From positions 1 to 38,930 of the forward strand of contig QZKJ01000104.1 of assembly GCA_003605035.1 (NCBI GenBank): 38,930 bases of DNA. The letters run 5' to 3'. Source of the DNA: Desulfurivibrio sp. (GTDB lineage: Bacteria > Desulfobacterota > Desulfobulbia > Desulfobulbales > SURF-16). Within the stretch, counting starts at the first letter, position 1; each line of letters begins with the position of its first letter. A program made the position numbers and the translations under genes. Shown piece after piece: positions 7,330-15,233 of the stretch. The notes beneath the pieces are model-generated. The model had not been told where the DNA came from, ran no database searches, and saw nothing but the letters and a program-made list of their open reading frames with translations.

Positions 7330-7929
7330 ATGGCCTTTACCTTCTTTTTTCGTGATCAACCAGTTCTTGAGTATGCGGTGGAGCAGACCATCCGGCTTGC
7401 CCTGGGCCGGATGCGGATCAAGGTCTGGGATGCCGGCTGTGCCCTGGGCCAGGAGCCCTATACCTTGACCATCCTCTTTGCCGAACGTCTGGGCTCCGCC
7501 TTCAACAACCTCTACCTGGACGCCTCTGATTACGACAGCGAAAATAATTTTGGAGATATCGTCAAGCAGGCGACCTACAAATACGAGGAACTGCAGCGCA
7601 TTCCGGCCGACATCTTCAAGAAGTATTTCGATAAACAGGACAATGCCCTGTATCGCGTCTGCAACAAGGTCAGATCACGGGTCTTCTTCCAGTACCATAA
7701 CCTGCTGTCGTTGAAGCCCATTGGTTCCGACTACGCCCTGGTGGTGTGCAAGAACGTCCTGCTCCATTTCCAGTACAGTGAGCGGATCGAGGTCATCAAG
7801 ATGTACCACCGGGCCTTGAGTCCGGGGGGTTACCTGGCCCTGGAGAACACCCAGAAGATGCCGAACGAGATTGCCCATCTCTTTGAACAGGTGGTGCCGG
7901 ATGCGCGTTTGTATAAAAAAGTCCGGTGA
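7330..7929 (+). CDS. Truncated CheR-like methyltransferase
   Basis: A 199-residue protein made only of the SAM-binding C-terminal part of CheR. The SAM motif reads DAGCALGQEPYTLT, matching the CheR SAGCSSGEEPYT motif, and LVVCKNVLLHF matches the downstream I.FCRNV..YF motif. The N-terminal all-alpha CheR domain, about 75-80 residues that help recognise the receptor, is missing; the protein starts at TFFFRDQ, equivalent to TxFFRE of full CheR. It begins 15 bases after cheA. A full-length CheR is encoded at 11444, so this second copy is either specialised or has lost receptor methylation. The ATG lacks a strong Shine-Dalgarno sequence. Confidence 0.75.
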   Translation: MAFTFFFRDQPVLEYAVEQTIRLALGRMRIKVWDAGCALGQEPYTLTILFAERLGSAFNNLYLDASDYDSENNFGDIVKQATYKYEELQRIPADIFKKYFDKQDNALYRVCNKVRSRVFFQYHNLLSLKPIGSDYALVVCKNVLLHFQYSERIEVIKMYHRALSPGGYLALENTQKMPNEIAHLFEQVVPDARLYKKVR

Positions 7930-8048
7930 TGAGCACTCAGGTTCGCACGCATACTTGCAACACTCGTAACGTCAGGAAGTTGTTCAATAATCCATGCAGG
8001 CAGACAATATACCTGACTCGTAAAAAGCTCATTAAAAGGAGGGAGCAC

Positions 8049-8078
8049 ATGCGGCAAAACATGAAGATGAAATCATAA
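8049..8078 (+). other. Nine-codon ORF behind a strong ribosome site
   Basis: AAGGAGGG (8036-8043) stands 5 bases before ATG 8049, which opens a 9-residue reading frame, MRQNMKMKS, ending in TAA. This is one of the best Shine-Dalgarno sequences in the window, in the 247-base gap before the MCP gene. It may be a leader peptide or the surviving start of a deleted gene. Nothing else in 7930-8176 could be supported. Confidence 0.3.
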
Positions 8079-8176
8079 GGTCTCGGAAGCCCTTATCCCG
8101 CTGAGAAAAGACGAAATTCCGACAGGCAATATTGACCTGACGCCATAATGCGAACGCCATATTAAGGAGAAAAAGC

Positions 8177-10819
8177 ATGAGCTGGTTCTATAACATGACA
8201 TTAAAGGGAAAACTGCTGGCAGGATTTATCACGGTGGCAATTGTGGCCGCCGTCATCGGCGGGGTGGGTATCTACAATATACGCAAGATCGATGCAGCCG
8301 ACACAAAGCTGTATGAGAAGGCGGCGGTTCCCTTGGGGGAGATGGCGGAAATTTCCATTGCCTTCCAGCGCATCAGGGTGAATGGGCGGGATATTATCGC
8401 CGCAAGCACAGTGGAGGAACGGGAGAAATTCGCCGGTCTCATCAAGGAGTTGCGCGATGTCATCACTAAGAAATCCGACCTTTTCGAGAAAACCATCATG
8501 ACCGATGACGGGCGCAAATTGTTTGAGGAGTTCAAGCAAACGCGCAATGTCTATGGCCCATTGCTTGACAAGGTAGTGGTCCTGGCGATGGAGGACAGGG
8601 ATGCCGAGGCCACCGAGCTGCTTCAAGGCGAGGCCGGCAAGTCTTCCAGGGCCGAACAGGAGGCGATTGACAAATTGCTGGCGGCAAAGGTTGAACAGGC
8701 CAAGATGATCGCGGAGCAGAATATCGTTGATGCCAATAGGGCGAGTACCATCATGACCGTCCTGCTGGTTATCGGCGCCCTTCTCGCCGTCGGCCTGGGT
8801 CTTTTCATTGCCCGTATCGTTATGAAGCAGCTTGGCGCGGACCCGAAAGAGGTGGGCGAAATCGCCAATCTGGTGGGCGCAGGCGATCTCCGTCGTGAGA
8901 TAGTCCTGGCCCAGGGCGACTCGGCCAGCGTCATGGCCTCCATGAAGAAGATGGTCGATGCCATCCGCGCTCTGGTCAAGGATGCCGCCATGCTTTCCGA
9001 GGACGCTGTGGCCGGCAAGCTGGCCAGCCGGGCCGACGCTTCCAAACATCAGGGCGAATTCCAGAATATCGTGGCCGGGGTCAACGACACCCTGGATGCG
9101 GTCATCGGGCCCTTGAACGTGGCAGCGGAGTACGTTGACAGAATTTCCAAGGGGGATATCCCGCCGACCATTACCGACAGTTACAACGGGGATTTTAACG
9201 AGATAAAAAACAATTTGAACAACATGGTCAAGATGATGAACGATCTTCTTGCCCAGACCGACATCCTTATTCAAGGTGCGGCCAATGGCGAGCTCAATAA
9301 ACGGGCCGACGCCTCTCTCTTTGTCGGCGGCTGGAACAAGCTGGTGGCAGGCGTCAACGACACCGTCGTCAATATCGTCGAGCCTTTAAGAGTAACCGCC
9401 GATTATGTAGATAAAGTTGCCAAAGGCGTCATCCCACCGGCAATCACCACCGAATACAAGGGTGAGTACAATGTCATCAAGGGAAATCTCAACAACATGG
9501 TCAAGATGATGAACGACCTTCTTGCCCAGACCGACATCCTTATTCAAGGTGCGGCCAATGGCGAGCTCGATAAACGGGCCGATGCCTCTCTCTTTGTCGG
9601 CGGCTGGAACAAGCTGGTGGCAGGCGTCAACGACACCGTCGTCAATATCGTGAAACCTTTGATGGTCACTGCCGACTACGTTGACAAAGTTTCCAAGGGC
9701 GACATGCCTCCGATTATCACCGACACCTACAAAGGGCAGTACAACCAGATCAAAAACAACCTGAACCTCCTGATCGAGGCAACGAACAACATCACCGCCA
9801 ATGCCAAACAGGTGGCCCAGGGTAACTTGATGGTCAAGTTGAAAAAGCGAAGCGAAAACGATGAACTGATGGAATCTCTGGCCGCCATGGTCGCTAAACT
9901 GAAAGAAGTGGTCATGGATGTTCAGGTCGCCGCCGACAACGTCGCCGCCGGGGGCCAGGAAATGTCCGCCACGGCCCAGCAAATGTCTCAAGGCGCCACG
10001 GAACAGGCGGCCAGCGCCGAGGAGGTATCATCCAGCATGGAGCAGATGGCCGCAAACATCAGACAGAACACCGATAACTCGATGCAAACCGAAAAGATCG
10101 CGGTCAAGAGCGCAAGTGACGCCAGGGAAGGCGGTAAGGCGGTCACCGAGACCGTTGCTGCCATGAGGGAGATCGCCACCAAGATCTCCATCATCGAGGA
10201 GATTGCCCGGCAGACTAACCTTCTGGCCTTGAATGCAGCCATTGAGGCGGCCCGGGCCGGTGAACACGGCAAGGGCTTTGCTGTCGTGGCTTCCGAAGTC
10301 AGAAAGCTGGCGGAACGGAGTCAGGCCGCCGCCGGCGAGATCAGCCAGCTGTCAACCAGCAGCGTGGCCATCGCCGAACAGGCGGGCGACATGCTGAACA
10401 AGATGTTGCCCGATATCCAGAAGACCGCCGAGCTGGTCCAGGAAATAAGCGCCTCCAGCAAAGAGCAGGATACCGGAGCGGAACAGATCAACAAAGCCAT
10501 CCAGCAGCTGGACCAGGTCATCCAGCAGAATGCCTCAGCCGCTGAGGAGATGGCCTCCACCACCGAAGAGCTGTCCAGCCAGGCCGAACAGCTCAAATCC
10601 ACCATTGCCTTCTTCTCTCTGGAGGCAGGCACGCGCCAGCAGATTTCAGCCGCGCCACGGCGCAGCGCTCCCAGGCAGATTGCCGTCGGTCACCACCCGG
10701 TGGCTCACAAGGCCTTGCCGAAATCAGCTAGGGCGGACAAGAAAGGCGGGGCGATACACCTCGACATGGAGGGGCAAGGAGGAGTTGAACATCTCGATGA
10801 CGAGTTTGAAAAATACTAG
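8177..10819 (+). CDS. Methyl-accepting chemotaxis protein with poly-HAMP array
   Basis: An 880-residue receptor. A first membrane helix (about 10-32) and a second (about 192-214, [20 protein letters not shown]) enclose a helical periplasmic sensor of about 160 residues. Residues about 215-610 are a long series of HAMP-like units with recurring [14 protein letters not shown].....YN.IK.NLN. Residues about 620-830 form the signalling domain, with hairpin tip [20 protein letters not shown]. The protein ends in EFEKY, which fits the x-[HFYW]-x2-[HFYW] pentapeptide that tethers CheR/CheB in some receptors. Start ATG 8177 follows an AAGGAG site. It is the only receptor in the operon and so probably its main signal input. 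Confidence 0.95.
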   Translation: MSWFYNMTLKGKLLAGFITVAIVAAVIGGVGIYNIRKIDAADTKLYEKAAVPLGEMAEISIAFQRIRVNGRDIIAASTVEEREKFAGLIKELRDVITKKSDLFEKTIMTDDGRKLFEEFKQTRNVYGPLLDKVVVLAMEDRDAEATELLQGEAGKSSRAEQEAIDKLLAAKVEQAKMIAEQNIVDANRASTIMTVLLVIGALLAVGLGLFIARIVMKQLGADPKEVGEIANLVGAGDLRREIVLAQGDSASVMASMKKMVDAIRALVKDAAMLSEDAVAGKLASRADASKHQGEFQNIVAGVNDTLDAVIGPLNVAAEYVDRISKGDIPPTITDSYNGDFNEIKNNLNNMVKMMNDLLAQTDILIQGAANGELNKRADASLFVGGWNKLVAGVNDTVVNIVEPLRVTADYVDKVAKGVIPPAITTEYKGEYNVIKGNLNNMVKMMNDLLAQTDILIQGAANGELDKRADASLFVGGWNKLVAGVNDTVVNIVKPLMVTADYVDKVSKGDMPPIITDTYKGQYNQIKNNLNLLIEATNNITANAKQVAQGNLMVKLKKRSENDELMESLAAMVAKLKEVVMDVQVAADNVAAGGQEMSATAQQMSQGATEQAASAEEVSSSMEQMAANIRQNTDNSMQTEKIAVKSASDAREGGKAVTETVAAMREIATKISIIEEIARQTNLLALNAAIEAARAGEHGKGFAVVASEVRKLAERSQAAAGEISQLSTSSVAIAEQAGDMLNKMLPDIQKTAELVQEISASSKEQDTGAEQINKAIQQLDQVIQQNASAAEEMASTTEELSSQAEQLKSTIAFFSLEAGTRQQISAAPRRSAPRQIAVGHHPVAHKALPKSARADKKGGAIHLDMEGQGGVEHLDDEFEKY
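9218..9651 (+). repeat. Near-identical 161-bp direct repeats within the MCP gene
   Basis: Positions 9218-9378 and 9491-9651 are 161-base copies that differ at only three bases, offset by 273 bases (91 codons). Each encodes [20 protein letters not shown] through [16 protein letters not shown] and on to VVNIV. The bases between the copies are far more diverged, so the identity reflects recent duplication or gene conversion of one HAMP unit. Confidence 0.9.
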
Positions 10820-10833
10820 TTCAGGCTTTAATG

Positions 10834-10861
10834 AGGCTTTCAGGCTGCGGCCTGAAAGCCT
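10834..10861. repeat. Perfect 12-bp hairpin between the MCP gene and cheW
   Basis: AGGCTTTCAGGC (10834-10845) and GCCTGAAAGCCT (10850-10861) form a perfect stem with a TGCG loop. No T-run follows on the plus strand, so termination is unlikely. It ends just before the cheW ribosome site AAGGAGG (10867-10873) and may protect the mRNA or set expression differences between the genes. Confidence 0.65.
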
Positions 10862-10881
10862 ATAATAAGGAGGACTGTACC

Positions 10882-11367
10882 ATGAGTGTAGCGGGAATTA
10901 CGGAAACTGTGCAGTATCTGAGCTTCAAGCTGGCCGAGGAGGTTTTTGCCCTTGATGTGGCCAAGGTAAGAGAGATACTGGAATTTACATCAATTACCAA
11001 GGTGCCGAAAACTCCGGAATTCATGCGGGGCGTTATCAACCTGCGCGGGGGTGTGGTGCCGGTCATCGACCTGAGGCTGAATTTCGGCATGACCTGCACG
11101 GAACAGACGGTAAACACCTGTATCATTGTAGTCGAGGTAATACTGGATGGTGATGTCATCGTGCTGGGCATTCTGGCCGATTCCGTCCAGGAGGTTGTGG
11201 AGATGGAGCCGGATTACATCGAACCGGCTCCCCATATCGGCACAAGATTAAATACGGAATTCATCAAAGGGATGGGGAAAGTTAATAACGATTTTATCAT
11301 GATCCTCGATATTGACAAGGTATTCTCCACGAAAGATCTGCTGGCTGTTCAGGGCAGTAAAAATTAG
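10882..11367 (+). CDS. cheW: CheW-type coupling protein
   Basis: A 161-residue CheW. The ATG at 10882 is chosen because AAGGAGG (10867-10873) lies 8 bases upstream; an in-frame ATG at 10831 falls inside the hairpin and lacks a ribosome site. Landmarks are YLSFKLAEEVFALDVAKVREIL, then FMRGVINLRGGVVPVIDLR with the NLRG motif, and VQEVVEM. It links the MCP signalling tip to the CheA CheW-like domain in the receptor array. It lies between the receptor gene and cheR. Confidence 0.95.
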   Translation: MSVAGITETVQYLSFKLAEEVFALDVAKVREILEFTSITKVPKTPEFMRGVINLRGGVVPVIDLRLNFGMTCTEQTVNTCIIVVEVILDGDVIVLGILADSVQEVVEMEPDYIEPAPHIGTRLNTEFIKGMGKVNNDFIMILDIDKVFSTKDLLAVQGSKN

Positions 11368-11380
11368 GCTATAGATAATG

Positions 11381-11429
11381 AGGCTGTAGGTTGTTAGGAA
11401 ACAGTTTGATTTCCTAGAGCCTGCAGCCT
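11381..11429 (+). repeat. Long bulged hairpin between cheW and cheR
   Basis: AGGCTGTAGG (11381-11390) pairs with CCTGCAGCCT (11420-11429), one G-U pair included. TAGGAAA (11395-11401) pairs with TTTCCTA (11410-11416) above a small internal bulge. An AT-rich stretch TAAATTTTATT follows, so weak termination or attenuation between cheW and cheR is possible. The left arm resembles the element at 5134-5170. Confidence 0.55.
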
Positions 11430-11443
11430 TAAATTTTATTATT

Positions 11444-12289
11444 ATGATGTCACCTCCCCTTGCGCTGCAAGACAATGAGTTTCAACGGCTAAGCGCTTTC
11501 ATCTTCGATCAGGTAGGCATCAAACTGCCGCCGGTTAAGAAGACCATGCTTCAGGCCCGTTTACAAAAACGGCTTAAGTCTCATAATATAGACACTTTCG
11601 AGGCGTATACTGATTTTGTCTTGAGCCCCGAGGGTCAGCGCACTGAACTGATTCACTTTATTGATGTGGTCACCACCAATAAGACGGACTTTTTCCGGGA
11701 ACCTGCACATTTTGATTATTTAACCAGAACCGCGCTGCCGACAATCATGCAGAGTCGAGGGGACTGCCTGAGGAAACCGGTGCGAATCTGGAGCGCCGGT
11801 TGCTCCAGTGGCGAAGAACCCTACACCCTGGCCATGGTATTGTCTGAATTCGCGGCCGGCCGTCAAGATTTCCGCTTTACGATCCTCGCCTCAGACATCA
11901 GCACCCGAATCCTGGAGAGAGCCAAAAACGCGATCTATTCGGAAGACAGCACGTACACAATTTCATCCCATCTCAAGAAAAAATATCTTCTGCGGAGCAG
12001 AGACCCGAATAGCTCGTTGGTGCGCATCTGCCCGGAGCTCCGTTCCCTTGTTGCATTCAAAAGAATCAATTTCATGGATGACGACTTCGGCCTGTCCAAC
12101 AAAATGGATATAATCTTCTGCCGTAATGTTGTCATTTATTTCGATAGACCCACCCAGCAAGCCTTGATGCGTAAGTTTCATCGTCAATTACGGCCTGACG
12201 GCTACCTGTTTCTCGGCCATTCAGAGACCTTGAACGGCATGGATGTCGACTTTCGCGCCGTGTCTTCGACGGTGTACCGGAAAACATGA
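11444..12289 (+). CDS. cheR: Chemotaxis protein methyltransferase CheR
   Basis: A 281-residue full-length CheR. An N-terminal helical domain (about 1-80, FQRLSAFIFDQVGIKLPPVK and then the RLQKRLKSH region) precedes VVTTNKTDFFRE, the SAM motif IWSAGCSSGEEPYTLAMVL, ILASDIS, and IIFCRNVVIYFD. It methylates glutamates of the MCP with SAM as donor. ATG 11444 (or the adjacent ATG 11447) has no clear Shine-Dalgarno sequence. Its end overlaps cheD by 4 bases (ATGA), so the two are coupled. Confidence 0.95.
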   Translation: MMSPPLALQDNEFQRLSAFIFDQVGIKLPPVKKTMLQARLQKRLKSHNIDTFEAYTDFVLSPEGQRTELIHFIDVVTTNKTDFFREPAHFDYLTRTALPTIMQSRGDCLRKPVRIWSAGCSSGEEPYTLAMVLSEFAAGRQDFRFTILASDISTRILERAKNAIYSEDSTYTISSHLKKKYLLRSRDPNSSLVRICPELRSLVAFKRINFMDDDFGLSNKMDIIFCRNVVIYFDRPTQQALMRKFHRQLRPDGYLFLGHSETLNGMDVDFRAVSSTVYRKT

Positions 12290-12795
12290 AAGGCATTATC
12301 GCATCCCATAGCTGCCGTGTTTATCTGAGGCCGGGCGAGGTGCTGGTCCCTCGCAATCCGGTGCTGGTCAGCACCCTGCTGGGATCATGCGTGGCCGTGA
12401 CCATGTTTTCGCCAGGATCTGGAGTTGGCGCGATTTGCCATGCCATGCTTCCGGATAACGCCGGGGAAAACGAAAATCTGCGCTATGTCGATACAGCGGT
12501 GCGCTACATTCATCGCAAAATCATGGAGTATGGCGCGAAAGATGATATAGCGGTCAAGCTTTTCGGAGGAGCGCAGGTGCTGGCGCTCAAAAACTATGCT
12601 GCCGCAAGGCTGACCATTGGCGAAATGAACGTGGCCCGGGCGGAAGAGATCCTCAATCAGCTCGGCCTGACGCTTACCAATGTCGATATCGGCGGTTGCT
12701 ATGGCCGCAAACTCTATTTTTCAACCATGAATGGCGCCGTCTACATCAGAAGGATGGGGCCGAAGCCCACTTCATTATACGGAGTCAATCCATGA
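12286..12795 (+). CDS. cheD: Receptor glutamine deamidase CheD
   Basis: A 169-residue CheD that would convert receptor glutamines to glutamates and can bind CheC/CheY in some species. Catalytic C35 sits in [11 protein letters not shown] and catalytic H52 in [32 protein letters not shown] and [14 protein letters not shown] are also family features. It overlaps cheR by 4 bases and cheB by 4 bases, giving a tightly coupled cheR-cheD-cheB unit. No CheC or CheX gene is seen here. Confidence 0.95.
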   Translation: MKGIIASHSCRVYLRPGEVLVPRNPVLVSTLLGSCVAVTMFSPGSGVGAICHAMLPDNAGENENLRYVDTAVRYIHRKIMEYGAKDDIAVKLFGGAQVLALKNYAAARLTIGEMNVARAEEILNQLGLTLTNVDIGGCYGRKLYFSTMNGAVYIRRMGPKPTSLYGVNP

Positions 12796-13868
12796 ACAAA
12801 ATCAAGGTGCTGGTTGTTGATGATTCGGCGCTGGTGCGGCAGACCCTGTGTGACATACTCAATTCCGACCCCGGCATCGAGGTTGTCGGGACCGCGGCTG
12901 ATCCATTCCTGGCGGCTGAACGGCTGAAGACGGTCGCGCCTGACGTCATTACGCTCGACATCGAGATGCCGCGTATGGACGGCCTGACATTTCTGCAAAA
13001 AATAATGTCCCAGCATCCCATCCCGGTTGTAATGTGTTCCAGTCTGGCGCAAAGCGGTAGTGAAACGGCTCTGAAAGCCATGGAATACGGCGCGGTTGAT
13101 ATCATCACCAAACCAAAGATGGGCACCAAGCAGTTTATTGAAGAGTCGCGCGTGACGATATGCGACGCGATCAAAGGGGCTGCCGCCGCTCGTCTGAGTA
13201 AGTTAAGACCGGAGCGCAGTACCTTAAAGGAGGTTTCACCGAAATACACCGCTGATGCGATCATGGACAAACCAACATCCAAGGCCATGATCCAGACGAC
13301 CGAAAAGGTGGTGGTCGTTGGGGCCTCAACCGGTGGCACCGAGGCGCTCAAAGTTTTTTTGCAGATGCTGCCCGAAGACACTCCAGGCATTGTTATCGTT
13401 CAGCATATGCCGGAAAACTTTACCGCCTCCTTTGCCAAACGTCTCGACTCCATCTGCCGGGTAACCGTCAAGGAGGCCCAGGATAACGATACCGTAGTGC
13501 GCGGTCGGGCGCTCATCGCCCCCGGCAATCACCACACCCTGCTCAAACGCAGCGGCGCACGCTATTATGTCGAAATCAAGGACGGCCCGCTGGTATCACG
13601 ACATCGTCCATCAGTAGATGTGCTCTTCCGCTCAGCGGCGCGCTATGCCGGTAGAAATGCGGTCGGGGTGATCATGACCGGCATGGGAGACGATGGGGCT
13701 CGAGGCATGAAGGAGCTATTTGATGCCGGCGCGATCACTATTGCCCAGGATGAGGCCACCTGCGTGGTTTATGGTATGCCCAATGAAGCGGTCAAGCACG
13801 GCGGAGTACATAAGATTATGCCCTTGCCGCATATCGGCCACGAGGTTCTGTTTTTATGCCGCGGGTAA
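12792..13868 (+). CDS. cheB: Protein-glutamate methylesterase CheB
   Basis: A 358-residue CheB. The receiver (1-125) has D10-D11 and phospho-acceptor D56 in [13 protein letters not shown] linker leads to the methylesterase domain (about 165-355), with catalytic Ser in [10 protein letters not shown], His in IVQHMPENF, and Asp in [11 protein letters not shown]. The start ATG at 12792 overlaps the cheD stop and follows GGAG (12781-12784). Phosphorylation by CheA should switch on receptor demethylation. Last clear gene of the chemosensory operon. Confidence 0.96.
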   Translation: MNKIKVLVVDDSALVRQTLCDILNSDPGIEVVGTAADPFLAAERLKTVAPDVITLDIEMPRMDGLTFLQKIMSQHPIPVVMCSSLAQSGSETALKAMEYGAVDIITKPKMGTKQFIEESRVTICDAIKGAAAARLSKLRPERSTLKEVSPKYTADAIMDKPTSKAMIQTTEKVVVVGASTGGTEALKVFLQMLPEDTPGIVIVQHMPENFTASFAKRLDSICRVTVKEAQDNDTVVRGRALIAPGNHHTLLKRSGARYYVEIKDGPLVSRHRPSVDVLFRSAARYAGRNAVGVIMTGMGDDGARGMKELFDAGAITIAQDEATCVVYGMPNEAVKHGGVHKIMPLPHIGHEVLFLCRG

Positions 13869-14173
13869 AGTTGCTCTCCCCGCTCCCCTGTAAATTCTAA
13901 TGAGGTGAAGACGTCGCCAAGAGATAAGCAAGCTCAAGCCGAGACATGTTGAGAGGTTAATTATAACGCCGGCGGCATCTTCTTCTCCGGCTTCAATGAA
14001 CGGCACATTAAGGAAAAATTCAACCCGGCAAAAAACCGTCCCTACTGGCTGAATTGGGAGCGAAAAAAAATGGTGCCTGGGTTCTTTCTTACCACTTGAG
14101 GGAGAGCCGAAGGCAATAACAAGAAATCGCTGTTGGAAAATATCAGTCAGAAACCAAAAAGAGAAAAAAAACC
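13869..14173. other. Gene-free stretch with a short degenerate reading frame
   Basis: 305 bases without a supported gene. About 13969-14101 reads as a short open stretch (GGIFFSGFNERHIKEKF, then PYWLNWERKKMVPGFF) ending in TGA, without a start codon or ribosome site; I do not recognise it. It may be a gene remnant, in keeping with the decayed regulators that follow. Confidence 0.35.
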
Positions 14174-14788
14174 ATGAAGAAACGACTGAAGAGGAAGAAA
14201 CAGCCTGAAATGGAGGTGATGGGTTTCAATCACCAACGACTGGGTTCCCAGCTGTGCTGGGGAACTGGAAATTCCCCGACAATATTGTCCCAGGCAGTGA
14301 AATACCATCATGAACCGCAGTTAAAGACAACTAAGATCGATCCGCAGCTCAAAGATGGCATACGCGCTCTTTTTCTCGGCAACCAGATGGCAAAGGCCAT
14401 GTCTGAACAGGTCAAAATCCTCTTGGTGGACGATGAACCAAATGTGCTCCGCGCCTTAAAAAGGCTGTTTATTGACGAGGACTATGAGATCATCACCGCC
14501 GCATCAGGGGAAGAGGGGCTGTCAATGCTGGAAAAGGAATATCCGGTGCAGCTGATCCTCTCGGACTACCAGATGCCGTCCATGGACGGGGTGGATTTTC
14601 TCAAAAGGGTCTGCCAGAAATGGCCCCAAACGATCCGTATCGTTCTCTCCGGCTATGCGGATATGGCCACCATCGTTGCCGCCCTCAATGAGGGGCAGAT
14701 ATACAAATTTATCGCCAAACCGTGGGACGACAATGAATTAAAGGTGACCATCGCCAAAGCGATTGAAGTCTATTTCCCCTCGCAATAG
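14174..14788 (+). CDS. Receiver protein with an HDOD-like N-terminal fragment
   Basis: A 204-residue reading frame. Residues about 75-200 are a good receiver: DDEP pocket, phospho-acceptor in LILSDYQMPSMDG, SGYAD, and KPWDDNEL. Such receivers are common in REC-HD-GYP and REC-HDOD regulators. Residues about 15-75 resemble the tail of an HDOD/HD-type domain (GFNHQRLGSQLCW, AVKYHHEP, GIRALFLGNQMAKA), out of its usual context. So the gene may be a fusion of a decayed HDOD tail to a receiver. The real start is unclear: ATG 14174 (weak upstream site) or ATG 14399, which would yield a plain 129-residue receiver. Confidence 0.6.
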   Translation: MKKRLKRKKQPEMEVMGFNHQRLGSQLCWGTGNSPTILSQAVKYHHEPQLKTTKIDPQLKDGIRALFLGNQMAKAMSEQVKILLVDDEPNVLRALKRLFIDEDYEIITAASGEEGLSMLEKEYPVQLILSDYQMPSMDGVDFLKRVCQKWPQTIRIVLSGYADMATIVAALNEGQIYKFIAKPWDDNELKVTIAKAIEVYFPSQ

Positions 14789-14899
14789 GTTTATGCAACG
14801 CGAGAAAAACTAATATTTATTGGTTACAAATGGATACCATTTTGGGGGTTAAGGTATGATGATCCTTATCAGTTCTTCCCAGGATGAGAGCCAGGATAA

Positions 14900-15067
14900 G
14901 ATGTGGTTTATGAGATTTTCTAAAATATCCGCCCGGACATCCCTATCATTCTCTGCACCGGCTGCACCGACCTCCTCACTGAAAACGATGCAAAAGCCCT
15001 TGGCATCAAAAAATTTATCATGAAACCATTAAAAATTCCTGAGGATATGGCCCAGATTGAAATGTAA
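14900..15067 (+). pseudogene. C-terminal remnant of a receiver domain
   Basis: The frame from 14912 reads EIF, stop, NIRPDIPIILCTGCTDLLTE, then AKALGIKKFIMKPL, and ends at TAA 15065-15067. Receivers at the end of hybrid kinases typically read EIL.IRPDIPIILCTG...AK..GI..F.MKPL, so this is the second half of one with an in-frame stop at 14921. The phospho-acceptor half is missing. Nothing else in 14789-15233 could be supported apart from the ribosome site of the next gene. Confidence 0.6.
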
Positions 15068-15233
15068 GTGTTGGAAAGGATAGGTAACGAATGATGGCAT
15101 CAACTTAAATATAACCATGCGGTTGAAAAAATGTAGCGAAAACATAAAGGGGAGCAACCTCTGCAGTGACAAGGCTTAGCGCATCATGGTAAAAATATGA
15201 AAATAGCGGTAATGATGCCGAAGAGGGGGCGAA

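Noticed and set aside
8201..9274. Long minus-strand frame opposite the MCP gene
   Set aside because: Its residues are a mirror of the repetitive MCP sequence; no family motif and no ribosome site.
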